From Pandoraea terrae (GTDB taxonomy: Bacteria > Pseudomonadota > Gammaproteobacteria > Burkholderiales > Burkholderiaceae), in the NCBI RefSeq assembly GCF_902459695.1, contig NZ_CABPRZ010000027.1:16729-80728 (forward strand): a stretch of DNA of 64,000 nucleotides, given 5' to 3'. Below, in pieces: positions 1-8,378 of this stretch; positions within the stretch are counted from its first letter, which is position 1; each line of letters begins with the position of its first letter. The position numbers and the translations under genes were made by a program. Below the pieces are notes generated by a model, which was not told where the DNA came from, did not search any database, and saw nothing but the letters and a program-made list of their open reading frames with translations.

Positions 1-50
1 AGCGGCGTCCGGGCGTCGGCGGACGGCGGCGGCCGAGAGGAATTCGACCT

Positions 51-2324
51 ATGGCGGAACCGAATACGACGGGAGGACGGCGAGCGTGGTTTGGCGCGTC
101 GTATCGCTCCATCGCCGCCATTCTGGTGTTCGGGTTCGTGATTCTGATGCTTGTTTGGTCAGGGGTGCTCTGGCGCCTAGAATCCGAACGCACCATCCGC
201 ATGCGCGACACGGCGGCGTCCGCCTCCACTGTCGCCGCGGCGCTCGAGCAGCAAACGCTGCGCGGCATCCGTCAGGTTGACCAGATTACCCGCTTCGTCA
301 AATACGAGTTCGAGCGCGACCGCGACTCGTTCAATCTCGAGCGCGCCATGCGTGCCGGGATCGTCCCCGACCGTCACATGATCCTCGTCTCGATCGCGAA
401 CGAGCACGGGGACATCACTGCGGCGACCCTGCCGAGTGTCGGTCAACGTGTCAACATCAACGATCGTGAGCATTTTCGTGTGCATGTCGACGATCGGAGC
501 GATGACCTTTTCATCAGTCATCCGGTGTTCGGCCGGCTTTCACGCAAATGGACGCTGCAGTTCACGCGCCGGCTCAATCATCCGGACGGAAGCTTCGCCG
601 GCGTCGTCGTCGTTTCGCAGGAGCCCAGTTACTTCACCAGCGACTTCTACACGAATGCCATCCTCGGACGATTCGGCCAGATCGCCGTAATTGCGGACGA
701 CGGCATGCTGCTCGCGCGAAGCACGGGCTCCGATGTCGCAGCAACGGGCACCGGCGAATTGCCGCTGTTCCCCGCCGGCCAGCGAGCCTCCGGCATACAG
801 CGCGATCCGGTCGACGGCGTGGAACGAGTGGTGGCGTACCGTCACCTGGACGATTACCCCCTCGCCGTACAGGTCGGCCTGTCCCTCGATGAAGAATTGG
901 CCGAGTATCGTCACGTGCAGCGTGTCTACCTGACGATGGCGACGTTCATCTCCGTCGCGCTCGTCGTGTTCTTCGCCATGATCGCGTACCTGATGCAACG
1001 GTTGCTCGGACGCGATCAGCAATTGAGCCGCTTGATCGAATTCGACACGCTGACCGGGTTGCCCAACCGCTATTCACTGATGCAGGCCCTGCGCGGCGCG
1101 TTGTCCGCTCAGGAGAACGTCGGCCGCGTGGCACTGCTGCATATCGATCTCGATAACTTCAAAAGCGTCAATGACACGTTGGGCCATGGGCAGGGCGATG
1201 ACATTATCCGGCAGATTGCGGAACGCTTCGGTGCGGTGCTCGGCGACCGGGGCGTGCTGGCGCGGTTCGCCGGCGACGAGTTTATTGTTCTGCTGCGGGG
1301 GGACGGCGTGGCGGCGCTGGCGCAGCCCCTGGCCGATGAGCTGCTTGCCGCGCTCAAGGCGCCGATGGTGGCGGGCGGCACGTCGTTTCTGCTGCATGCC
1401 AGCATCGGGGTGACTTTCTGGTCGGATGCCCAGGAAACCGAGACCGATCTCATCAAGAAGGCCGACCTGGCGATGTACAGCGCGAAGGAGGCGGGCAAGG
1501 GCTGCGTTCGGGTGTTCACCCAGCACATGTCCTTTCAGGCGCATCAACTGGTGGTCTGGGAGCGTCAGATCGAACAGGCGCTGGCCAATGGCGAATTCTT
1601 CCTCGCGTATCAGCCGATCATTTCGCTCGGTGCGGACTGCGTCAGCGGATTCGAAGCTTTGATTCGCTGGCGGCATCCCGAGCGAGGCATTGTCGCGGCA
1701 GGCGAATTCATCCCGATAGCGGAAACCACCGGGCAGATTGTGGCCATCGGCGAGTATGCGCTGCGCGCGGCATGCAGGCAACTGGCCGCCTGGCGCGACA
1801 CACCGATGAGCGTAATGAGGTTGGCCGTCAATGTGTCCTCGGTGCAATTCTGGCGCGGCGACATCTGTGAACTGGTCGAGCGGTGTGTCCATGAATATGA
1901 CATTACGCCGTCGAAGCTCGAGCTGGAAATCACCGAGTCCGTGATGGTCAAGAATCCGGCCCTCGTCGAAGGCAAGATCAATCTGCTTAAACAAGTCGGC
2001 GTGCGCATTGCGCTCGACGATTTCGGTACCGGGTATTCGTCATTGTCCTATTTGTCGCGATTTGCCGTCGATACCCTGAAAGTGGACCGTTCTTTCGTCG
2101 AGTCAATTCCCGATTCTTCCAAATCGTGCCTGATGATTTCGAATATCGTCAATATTGCAAGATCGCTTGGTATTGAATTGATTGTCGAGGGCGTGGAGAA
2201 CGAAAGGCAATTGGATTGGCTTCGGCAATTCATGCCGCTGCGCGCGCAAGGATATTTGTTCGCAAGACCCGTCGAGGTCGGTCAGGTGCCGGCGTTGATC
2301 GAACGTTTCGGCATATGTGATTAA
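51..2324 (+). CDS. GGDEF-EAL c-di-GMP enzyme with periplasmic sensor
   Basis: Inner-membrane signalling protein of 757 aa. A first membrane segment lies at about residues 20-42 and a second at about 293-317. The ~250 residues between them resemble a periplasmic Cache-type sensor. A GGDEF domain follows with the degenerate signature AGDEF (407-411); the RxxD inhibitory site five residues upstream is absent. The EAL domain starts at EALIRW (535-540) and keeps the metal and catalytic motifs of active phosphodiesterases: NVSSVQF, LEITES, DDFGTGYSSL, KVDRSF, EGVEN and QGYLF. I infer c-di-GMP phosphodiesterase activity; the GGDEF half may be regulatory or weakly active. The ligand is unknown. The next gene is a diguanylate cyclase, so the two may act on the same pool. 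Confidence 0.93.
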   Translation: MAEPNTTGGRRAWFGASYRSIAAILVFGFVILMLVWSGVLWRLESERTIRMRDTAASASTVAAALEQQTLRGIRQVDQITRFVKYEFERDRDSFNLERAMRAGIVPDRHMILVSIANEHGDITAATLPSVGQRVNINDREHFRVHVDDRSDDLFISHPVFGRLSRKWTLQFTRRLNHPDGSFAGVVVVSQEPSYFTSDFYTNAILGRFGQIAVIADDGMLLARSTGSDVAATGTGELPLFPAGQRASGIQRDPVDGVERVVAYRHLDDYPLAVQVGLSLDEELAEYRHVQRVYLTMATFISVALVVFFAMIAYLMQRLLGRDQQLSRLIEFDTLTGLPNRYSLMQALRGALSAQENVGRVALLHIDLDNFKSVNDTLGHGQGDDIIRQIAERFGAVLGDRGVLARFAGDEFIVLLRGDGVAALAQPLADELLAALKAPMVAGGTSFLLHASIGVTFWSDAQETETDLIKKADLAMYSAKEAGKGCVRVFTQHMSFQAHQLVVWERQIEQALANGEFFLAYQPIISLGADCVSGFEALIRWRHPERGIVAAGEFIPIAETTGQIVAIGEYALRAACRQLAAWRDTPMSVMRLAVNVSSVQFWRGDICELVERCVHEYDITPSKLELEITESVMVKNPALVEGKINLLKQVGVRIALDDFGTGYSSLSYLSRFAVDTLKVDRSFVESIPDSSKSCLMISNIVNIARSLGIELIVEGVENERQLDWLRQFMPLRAQGYLFARPVEVGQVPALIERFGICD

Positions 2325-2367
2325 TAAACTAAATATCGAGTGAAAACATTATCCGACCATGCTCTTT

Positions 2368-2399
2368 TTGCTCTGGCTGGACCGTCGGAGTGCTATAGA
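2368..2399 (+). promoter_or_regulatory. Candidate sigma70 promoter, extended -10
   Basis: TGCTATAGA at 2391-2399 is an extended -10 (TGn plus TATAGA). The -35 is weak (TTGCTC at 2368, 20-nt spacer). It would start a transcript near 2406, about 160 nt upstream of the diguanylate cyclase. Confidence 0.4.
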
Positions 2400-2405
2400 A
2401 TTACC

Positions 2406-2566
2406 GGGTGAAAGCGCGCTAAAGGCGCGAAGACCAGAATTGGCAAGGCCTTCGAGCAGGGAAATCCTGGCCGCCGCGTACTGTCCGGGGAAGACAGTGC
2501 GGGGAATGGTCCCGAGTGCCGGCCCTGGCCTGCGGTATCAATATTAGAACGAGCGTTTGACTTCGG
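2406..2566 (+). promoter_or_regulatory. Structured 5' leader of the diguanylate cyclase gene
   Basis: Several hairpins can be drawn in the ~160 nt before the start codon. CGTACTGTC pairs with GACAGTGCG (one G-U) around CGGGGAA; CAGG pairs with CCTG around a GAAAT-type loop inside flanking GGCC repeats; and a GCGC stem surrounds CTAAAG. I do not recognise a known riboswitch class, and the conserved c-di-GMP-I core is not present. Confidence 0.3.
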
Positions 2567-4141
2567 ATGAGGATAAGGCTTTGGCTTTACACCGCATGCG
2601 CGGCGGCGGGTGTGTTGCTCATCTGCTGGGTGGCGGCTGACCGGACGGCGACCTCGCTCGTCGGGGACAAGCTGGCACAGACCCTGACGTCGGAGCAGAC
2701 CGTGGCGGACCGGGTCGCCGACGGCATGATCCACGCCATCACGACGGATCTGGCGATGGTGCGCGCGATTCCGTCGACGTTGGCGGAGGTCGATCTGGTG
2801 CGCAATGCCTTACGGGGGCAGGACGGCGAGGCCGGCGCGATCACACGCACCAATGGATTTCTTCGAAGCGTGCAGGGGTATTTCGGCGTGGACATGCTGT
2901 GGGTGATCAATGCCCAGGGCATTTGCGTGGCGGCGAGCAATGACAACGATCGTCCGTCGCCCGTCGGGCAGTCGGTCGCTGACAAGCCATACTTCAAGAG
3001 CGCCATTCTCGGCGCGCGCTTCGAGCGTTATGCCGCAGGCTGGGGAAGTCAGACGCCGGGCTTGTATTTCAGCGCCCCGGTGTATCGCGAGGGCGTCCTG
3101 ATTGGCGTCGTGATGACGAAAATCGGACTGTCGCGGTTGCGTCATTGGGTGGGTAGCGGTGAATCGTTCATTACCGACGGTAACGGTGTCGTCATTCTCG
3201 CCAACGATCCTGCTTATGAAAACCGTTTCATGCATGGCGGCACGATCGGCAGCATGGATCTCGCGCAGCGGGAGGCGCTCTATCACCAGTCCGAGTTTCA
3301 GCCCATGCCGATCGCGCCGTTCAGGCGTGCGCCCGGGCGTTCGAATGCGTGGGTGCCGCAGGATATTCTCGATCGCATGTCGGAATTCGGCACGCATGAG
3401 ATACCGTTCGTCATCGCGTCGCGGGACAGCAGCAGCAACGACCTGACGATCTATGCCGTCGAGGACGTCGATACATGGGAAGGACTGACGCGTCAGCACG
3501 GCAAGGATGTTGCACTTTTCTTCCTGTTGTACCTTGGCGGCTTCGTGATCGCAGGATTGGCCGGCTTGACCTATCTGCGCGAGCGCTCGCTGCACAGGAA
3601 AACGCGCCAGTCGAACGCGGAGCTGCGTGCAGCGAACAACCAGCTCGCCTTCGAGGCCAGCTACGATGAGCTGACGGGAAGTCTCACGCGCCGGTATTTC
3701 TTTCATCGTTTCGATCAATTGCTCGCCGATGCCCACCGAAAGGATGAGCCCTTGAGCCTGATTCTGGCTGATCTCGATTACTTCAAGTCCATCAACGATA
3801 CCTACGGGCATGCCATCGGCGACCAGGTGCTGTGCCGTTTCGTGCTGGTGTGTTCGTCCGTGCTGCGTGGCGACGACCTGATCGGCCGCATCGGCGGCGA
3901 GGAGTTTGCGATTCTGTTGCCGGGGGCAAGTGAGCGCGACGCGCTGCGCGTGGCTGACCGGATTCGCGAGCGCTGCAAGCGCGAGTCGCTGGAAGGCAGT
4001 GAGCCGCCCCTGCGGTTCTCCGCAAGTTTCGGCATTACCGAATGGCAGGACGAGGATTCGCCAATGAACATGGTCGAACGCGCAGACATGGCGTTGTATC
4101 GCGCCAAACGCGCGGGACGCGACCGGTGCTGGGTGTTCTGA
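2567..4141 (+). CDS. Membrane diguanylate cyclase with periplasmic Cache-like sensor
   Basis: A 524-aa protein that should make c-di-GMP from two GTP. A membrane segment at about residues 6-24 is followed by a periplasmic sensor of roughly 280 residues with Cache/PDC-like stretches such as the YFGVDMLWVINAQG region. A second membrane segment lies at about 320-340, followed by a short coiled linker and the GGDEF domain. The signature is GGEEF (443-447), fully catalytic in form. The product-inhibition site RGDD (434-437) stands exactly five residues upstream, so feedback inhibition by c-di-GMP is expected. The gene has its own candidate promoter and a structured leader, and a strong terminator follows it, so it appears monocistronic. 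Confidence 0.93.
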   Translation: MRIRLWLYTACAAAGVLLICWVAADRTATSLVGDKLAQTLTSEQTVADRVADGMIHAITTDLAMVRAIPSTLAEVDLVRNALRGQDGEAGAITRTNGFLRSVQGYFGVDMLWVINAQGICVAASNDNDRPSPVGQSVADKPYFKSAILGARFERYAAGWGSQTPGLYFSAPVYREGVLIGVVMTKIGLSRLRHWVGSGESFITDGNGVVILANDPAYENRFMHGGTIGSMDLAQREALYHQSEFQPMPIAPFRRAPGRSNAWVPQDILDRMSEFGTHEIPFVIASRDSSSNDLTIYAVEDVDTWEGLTRQHGKDVALFFLLYLGGFVIAGLAGLTYLRERSLHRKTRQSNAELRAANNQLAFEASYDELTGSLTRRYFFHRFDQLLADAHRKDEPLSLILADLDYFKSINDTYGHAIGDQVLCRFVLVCSSVLRGDDLIGRIGGEEFAILLPGASERDALRVADRIRERCKRESLEGSEPPLRFSASFGITEWQDEDSPMNMVERADMALYRAKRAGRDRCWVF

Positions 4142-4192
4142 TGCCGCCATGAAGCGTGTTGCGCCGTATTACAACTGACACATCTCGTAACC

Positions 4193-4222
4193 AATTACGC
4201 CGGCACTTCCGGCGTAATTTTC
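4193..4222 (+). terminator. Rho-independent terminator after diguanylate cyclase
   Basis: AATTACGCCGG (4193-4203) pairs perfectly with CCGGCGTAATT (4209-4219) around loop CACTT and runs into TTTT. Confidence 0.8.
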
Positions 4223-4283
4223 ATTGCGGCGATGTCGAAGCAGGTAATGGCAACCGGATTGCCGACCTGCATGAGGCGACATC

Positions 4284-4529
4284 GTGAAACGCATTCTCTT
4301 GGTGACTGCCGGCGCCACATTGCTGACCGCCCTGGGCGGCTGCGTGGCCGTGCCTTATGGCCCGCCGGCCTACGGCTACAGTGACTACGACTATTACGGC
4401 TACGCGCCGGGCTACTACGGTTATGCCCCGGGCTACTACGTCGGTCCGTCCATCACGTTCGACTACCGCAGCGGTTTCGGCCGCCGGGGCCGAGGCTGGG
4501 GCCGCGGCGACGGCAGCTGGCACCACTGA
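4284..4529 (+). CDS. Small Tyr/Gly-rich lipoprotein
   Basis: An 81-aa protein with a lipoprotein signal peptide: a KR n-region, a hydrophobic core and the lipobox LGGC, giving Cys at about residue 20. The mature part is low complexity: tyrosine, glycine and proline in repeated YGYAPGYY units, then an Arg/Gly-rich tail ending in HH. Such proteins are common and uncharacterised in Burkholderiales. I infer attachment to the envelope but no defined function. It stands alone behind the terminator of the diguanylate cyclase. Confidence 0.75.
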   Translation: MKRILLVTAGATLLTALGGCVAVPYGPPAYGYSDYDYYGYAPGYYGYAPGYYVGPSITFDYRSGFGRRGRGWGRGDGSWHH

Positions 4530-4550
4530 TACCGGGCCGGAACCGGGTTG

Positions 4551-4745
4551 TCAGAATTCGTTCATTGCGAATTCGACTTTCGTGACGTGGCATTCCGGGC
4601 ACAGCCAGTCGTCGGGCACATCTGCCCAGCGGGTGCCGGGGGCGAGTCCGTCATTCGGTGCGCCTTCGGCTTCGTTGTAGATCCAGCCGCAAATCAGGCA
4701 GATGTAGCTTTTGAAATCGGCGGACGCGTCGAGCATGGTGGTCAT
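4551..4745 (-). CDS. Rubredoxin
   Basis: A 64-aa one-iron electron carrier of the cytoplasm. Two knuckles, CLIC (Cys16, Cys19) and CPEC (Cys49, Cys52), bind a single Fe. The region between them has the usual rubredoxin pattern: YNEAEG, then DGLAPGTRW, then DVPDDW. I chose the ATG at 4743-4745 because it gives the usual family length. The frame stays open upstream, adding about 47 residues of unconvincing, basic composition, and no strong ribosome binding site is visible at either start, so the exact start is uncertain. In this order rubredoxins serve alkane hydroxylases or oxidative-stress reductases; no partner is adjacent. Confidence 0.9.
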   Translation of the reverse strand: MTTMLDASADFKSYICLICGWIYNEAEGAPNDGLAPGTRWADVPDDWLCPECHVTKVEFAMNEF

Positions 4746-4947
4746 ATTGCGGGGCGGCCCACATCCGGGCCGGAAATCGGGGAAAGTGTAAGCGGCAAAA
4801 TGTATGTGGCAAAACGGCGGCAGCCGCCGTCGATTCGCCGATGCCGCCCGCATTGTAAGCGACTTGGCCGGCATGCTTCCAGCCACGGGCGCGAAAATTC
4901 GCGCCCGTCTTGATCTGGATCACTCCCTGCGCGCCCCGGGAGCGAGC

Positions 4948-5235
4948 TTACCAGTGAATCTGATTGAGCAGGATCGGCGCCATCTGGGCGAGCGAATTGA
5001 GCAGCGACATGGCGGTGTCGACGCCGGAGACTTCGCGCCACAGCCGGCTCTTCTCCACCACGCGCTTGCGATCGTCGTCCGTTTGGACCTCCGGCGCGCG
5101 TAATTGCTTGATCAGGTCGATCACAGCCGTGCGGTCGACGGTTGCCGACACGTTATGGCGGGCGAGAAATTCGTCGAGGTGGATGCGTCCGCGGGTTTTC
5201 GACGGCGTGTCGTCGTGCTTTTCAGGTTGTGTCAT
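4948..5235 (-). CDS. Conserved-looking hypothetical protein
   Basis: A 95-aa soluble protein starting MTQPEKHDD. An earlier ATG at 5271 would add 12 residues rich in Cys and Arg and is less likely. The sequence is charged and predicted mostly helical: a polar N-terminus, then a segment RIHLDEFLARHNVSATVDRT that looks like a small helix-turn-helix or peptide-binding fold, and a hydrophobic C-terminus ending in NQIHW. I do not recognise a family. It is downstream, on the same strand, of a region with DnaA-box-like sequences. Confidence 0.6.
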   Translation of the reverse strand: MTQPEKHDDTPSKTRGRIHLDEFLARHNVSATVDRTAVIDLIKQLRAPEVQTDDDRKRVVEKSRLWREVSGVDTAMSLLNSLAQMAPILLNQIHW

Positions 5236-5441
5236 ACAGCGGCATCTCCCAAAAATTGCGTGGGACCGCAAGGCGGCCTGACTCCATCATAGGCCGATTC
5301 CCGGGCGCTGCGAACCTGCCCGGCAAGACCCAGAGAGTCGGCACATCGTCAAGCTCAATAAATTCGCAGGATGCTGACGCCGAAATGGGCAACCCTCTTG
5401 ACAGCCCCGCCGGGCGGTAACTTTGCTGAGGGTGGCTCAGG

Positions 5442-5476
5442 TTATCCAGCGGGTTATCCACAGAAGTTGTGGGTAA
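5442..5476. promoter_or_regulatory. Cluster of DnaA-box-like sequences
   Basis: TTATCCACA (5454-5462) is a perfect consensus DnaA box. TTATCCAGC (5442-5450) matches 7 of 9, and TGTGGGTAA (5468-5476) is an inverted TTACCCACA. All three lie within 35 nt in a 295-nt gap without genes. There is no AT-rich unwinding region, so this is more likely a titration or regulatory site than an origin. Confidence 0.4.
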
Positions 5477-5530
5477 CTCCGTGTGGGTTGCGCTGCCGGA
5501 AGTCCGCGGTACAACCGCGTGGCGTCCGGG

Positions 5531-5920
5531 CTATCGGAACAACGGACGCAACATCAACAGGGCGAAAAATAGCGCGACGCCAACGGGCAGCAGTCCGGTG
5601 AAGAAGGCGGGCCAGGCCGGCTTGCCGCGGCGGCGGGCGCCGAACGCGGCGATCAGGCCGGCGCACAGGCACAGGATGCCGACCGCAAGCGTCGGATGGG
5701 CGCCCTTGAGAACGTATGCGATGGATGCCAGCAGACCGAGCCAGGCGCCGGGTAACGCGCCCGGGGGCGGCGGATTCGCTGGCGGCACGCTTGTCGACGG
5801 CCGGGGCGTTGCAACAGCCGGTGTGGCGGGTTGGGCGGCGACAGGCTTACCGCAATGGGGGCAGGGCGTGTCGACGGTGATTTCGGCCGGCAGCGAGCCG
5901 CCACAGTGTGTACAAAGCAT
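5531..5920 (-). CDS. Zinc-ribbon membrane protein
   Basis: A 129-aa protein. The N-terminus is a zinc ribbon (CTHC near residue 3, CPHC near residue 20). It is joined by a Pro/Ala/Thr-rich linker to two or three membrane segments: about 55-72, 76-95 and 103-125, with the basic loop ARRRGKP between the last two. The start ATG at 5918-5920 has GGAG a few bases upstream. The arrangement is typical of uncharacterised 'zinc ribbon domain' membrane proteins; no function can be assigned. Confidence 0.65.
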   Translation of the reverse strand: MLCTHCGGSLPAEITVDTPCPHCGKPVAAQPATPAVATPRPSTSVPPANPPPPGALPGAWLGLLASIAYVLKGAHPTLAVGILCLCAGLIAAFGARRRGKPAWPAFFTGLLPVGVALFFALLMLRPLFR

Positions 5921-5984
5921 CAATTCTCCATGAGCGGCCGATCATGCAAGCCGCGGCAAAACCGCAGCATAGCGTGTCATGCCG

Positions 5985-6314
5985 TCACGTGGCTAGCCAC
6001 GGCCGAACGCGGTCGGGCGCGTACACGGCCATGGGGTCGCGAACATACCAGACGTCGACCGGATCCACATCGACTGTCGTCGGCGACAGATGCCGGGCGC
6101 ATCGATCGACCAGTTCGACAGGCACCATGTGCCAACGGCCCGCCGCCTTGCGTGCGGCACTGTCGGCGACGGCAATGCATGGCTGGTAGTAGGGATCCGT
6201 GCTTGTCTCTTGTCCGTGCGAGTGCATCGCGTGGGTGGCCAGCACCAGATAGATGAGGGCGATTCGCCACGGCCTGGCGCGCGCGTCGAAATCGGGGAAC
6301 GGACGGCTCGGCAT
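5985..6314 (-). CDS. Hypothetical exported protein
   Basis: A 109-aa protein. The chosen start at 6312-6314 has GGAG six bases upstream. The N-terminus is basic, then WRIALIYLVLATHAMHSHGQ looks like a signal sequence or anchor. The rest is a small domain with two cysteines (CIAVADSAARK and DRCARHL), which could form a disulfide in the periplasm. The C-terminal half, PTTVDVDPVDVWYVRDP, is acidic. No family is recognised. Confidence 0.55.
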   Translation of the reverse strand: MPSRPFPDFDARARPWRIALIYLVLATHAMHSHGQETSTDPYYQPCIAVADSAARKAAGRWHMVPVELVDRCARHLSPTTVDVDPVDVWYVRDPMAVYAPDRVRPWLAT

Positions 6315-6607
6315 AGCGGACTCCGGCGGTTTCGGTTGGCGGACGGACTCGCGGGCGTTGCCCGGGCGATTGTGTTTCGATTGTGTTACGAGCGAGAGCC
6401 AGAATCGTGCCTGATGCATCAATGCATTGAATTCATTGATATTTGCGCCGGGCCATCGCGTGGGCGTGCTTGCCGATCAGGCATTCCTGTTGCAGTTCCG
6501 AAACACTGCCGCCAGAATCGGAAGAACACGGTAACAGGCATTGGATTGACGAAGGCCCCGCGAAGGCTTGGCAAAGCGCTGGCAAGCGGGCGGCGAGTGC
6601 GCTACAC
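6315..6607. other. Intergenic stretch, no gene seen
   Basis: No open frame here has a convincing start, ribosome binding site and codon use. It separates the divergent hypothetical gene from the LexA-box-controlled DUF3717 gene. Confidence 0.5.
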
Positions 6608-6627
6608 TACTGTATATCCATACAGTA
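6608..6627 (+). promoter_or_regulatory. LexA (SOS) box
   Basis: TACTGTATATCCATACAGTA matches the proteobacterial LexA consensus TACTGTATATATATACAGTA at all but two central bases. It lies 28 nt upstream of the DUF3717 start codon, where bound repressor would overlap the promoter. Confidence 0.8.
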
Positions 6628-6655
6628 AATTCACCCGAACGGCGAACCGACACCG

Positions 6656-6889
6656 ATGAAAGCCAACTACTCCATCGCCGAAATCGAACAGGCGATCAAT
6701 TATTGGACCCGCCGGCAGGCGGCCGACAGCCATTGGGCGCTGTGCCCGGCGGCGCGGGCGCTGGCCAATGTCTACGGCGAAATGATTTTCCGGCACGACA
6801 CGAGCGTCGCGGCCGAGACGCTCGACGCCGAGCAAAGCCGCGCCATCGAAACCGCGCTGCAGCAAATGGATCTCGGTCTTACGCCTTGA
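6656..6889 (+). CDS. DUF3717 small protein, probably SOS-regulated
   Basis: A 77-aa soluble protein beginning MKANYSIAEIEQAINYW. It has the DUF3717 pattern: a helical SIAEIEQAINYWTRR segment, then ALCPAARALANVYGEMIF. This family occurs in Burkholderiales and has no known role. The near-perfect LexA box just upstream implies induction after DNA damage, which would place this gene in the SOS regulon. The gene is monocistronic as far as I can see. Confidence is high for the gene, moderate for the family and moderate for SOS control. Confidence 0.8.
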   Translation: MKANYSIAEIEQAINYWTRRQAADSHWALCPAARALANVYGEMIFRHDTSVAAETLDAEQSRAIETALQQMDLGLTP

Positions 6890-7076
6890 TTGTGTGATCG
6901 GGGCGCCCGCCACCGCCCGCGGCGATCCGAAATCCTTGCCGCCGCGCGCGGGAGTGCATTGCTTGTTGCGGTGCACACGCGATTCGGACTACGCCGATTT
7001 TGTTCTTGTTCCGGTTACCTCACCATTGAGTGCATGTGCCTCATGTTGTGGGCACGCACTTGGAAGAGGAGCAATT

Positions 7077-7559
7077 ATGGAACGCAGGGCGAAGGCTTCG
7101 GGGATATCGTGCTGGTTTGCGGGGGCGGTCGAACGCTGCCGCCGTTTTCATCGTGGCGACGTGGCGGGCGCGACGTTGAACATTCGTCCGCCGGAGATTG
7201 CAACGTTCGACGGTTTCGTGGTGTGGTGCGCGAGAACGGGGAAGTATCTGGCAGCGCCGGAGCGGAAAAACACCCGCAATTCCCGGTTCGTTGAAAGCGG
7301 CTCGGAGGCGTGGCGCTTCGAGACATTCGAAGCGGCGCAGGCACAAGCGGTGCGCGCCGGATCGTCAGCCATTACGATCTACGCGTTCGAATGCGCCGGG
7401 CCGGTGTTTGTGTCCGGGTGCGCGAGGGCACCAAATGACAAGTTGAAGTCGCTGTCCAAATCGGATTGGAAGCCAAGCCCATTACAGACGGCCGCGGTCG
7501 AAAAGTTGCTATCGACATCGGGGGTGGTTGTCGCTGCGGGCGGCGTTCGGGTTGACTGA
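7077..7559 (+). CDS. Hypothetical protein
   Basis: A 160-aa protein starting MERRAKASGIS. AGAGGAG stands six bases before this ATG; a longer frame from 6894 lacks such a site and has poor composition. The centre (GFVVWCARTGKYLAAPERKNTRN, then WRFETFEAAQAQAVRAG) looks like a compact alpha/beta domain that could carry a surface-exposed basic patch. The C-terminus is low complexity. No family is recognised. It is the last gene with ordinary GC content before the A/T-richer island. Confidence 0.5.
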   Translation: MERRAKASGISCWFAGAVERCRRFHRGDVAGATLNIRPPEIATFDGFVVWCARTGKYLAAPERKNTRNSRFVESGSEAWRFETFEAAQAQAVRAGSSAITIYAFECAGPVFVSGCARAPNDKLKSLSKSDWKPSPLQTAAVEKLLSTSGVVVAAGGVRVD

Positions 7560-8378
7560 CGACTGACGGGTGAATGTGCGAAGTGTGAGACCGTGTGTGG
7601 TGGTGCGCGGGCACGTCGATCCCATCGGCAGGCCTTTCACTACCGCACTCAGGAGCGTTCCCGATTGAGCGCCGACGGTGATAGCGGCGCTTAACGAGTA
7701 TGGCGCGGATTCTGGCAAGCAATTAGCGTCCTCATCTACGAATGGGGCCTACAAAATTAGTCAGTCTGCTTCGCGAACCGATTCTGGTCCCACAGATCGG
7801 TCGTTTGCGTTGTCAAGGCCAATACCACCGTCCTATCGCAGATTCTCTGCCCCGCAGCCTCACATGAACCCGTACACCTCCGCTGAGGGAGACTACTTGC
7901 GCGACACGGTTGTTAGTGCGACACGCGGGCGTCCCAATGAAAAACCAGAACTTTCCTCATTGCCTCCGGTTAAGCCTGATTTCATACTGTTGGTCATGGG
8001 ACATTGCTGCAACCAGACGGACGTCGGTCATTGACACGTCCTCAGTGGGTGCTGTGGAGTACACAAGTCAGGCAAGGATTGCGGACGAACGGCATCGCCC
8101 GTGAGGTTTGAAAAAAACGCGCATTTATGAGCACATTCTGCGTCGGTTTGAAAAGAAAATTGGCGGATCTTGCCGAATCCTTGGTCTTGCGCCATCGCCA
8201 GGGTTTGTTGTTTCATCGCGAGTCACCGCGTTCGTTGTCGATTCCGTCCATTACGCTCGGCAACCAATCTCGGTTACTTATTTGGCGTTGCCTTAAATGA
8301 GCGTTGACCTGTACATGAAATCTGGGCAGGATCAATACCGCAATATCATGTAATCCTATCTTTATCTTTTGTCAGGTC
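7560..8378. other. Island boundary region without a recognised gene
   Basis: About 820 nt with composition unlike the flanking core genes. Several short open frames exist. The best is 8127-8300 (57 codons, starting MSTFCVGLKRKLADLAESL, basic and amphipathic), but no ribosome binding site precedes it. I see no integrase, transposase, terminal repeats or tRNA-derived direct repeat. It may be decayed DNA at the left edge of the island. Confidence 0.4.
8304..8332 (+). promoter_or_regulatory. Weak candidate promoter for the tRNA-led operon
   Basis: TTGACC (8304-8309), a 17-nt spacer, then CAGGAT (8327-8332). The -35 is good and the -10 poor. It would start about 40 nt upstream of the tRNA. Confidence 0.3.

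Noticed and set aside
2406..2566. c-di-GMP riboswitch upstream of the diguanylate cyclase
   Set aside because: The conserved GEMM-I elements (GCACAGGGCAAACC and the GACGCAAAGCC stretch) are not present.
7678..8034. 118-codon frame in the left edge of the island
   Set aside because: No ribosome binding site, irregular composition and no recognisable domain.
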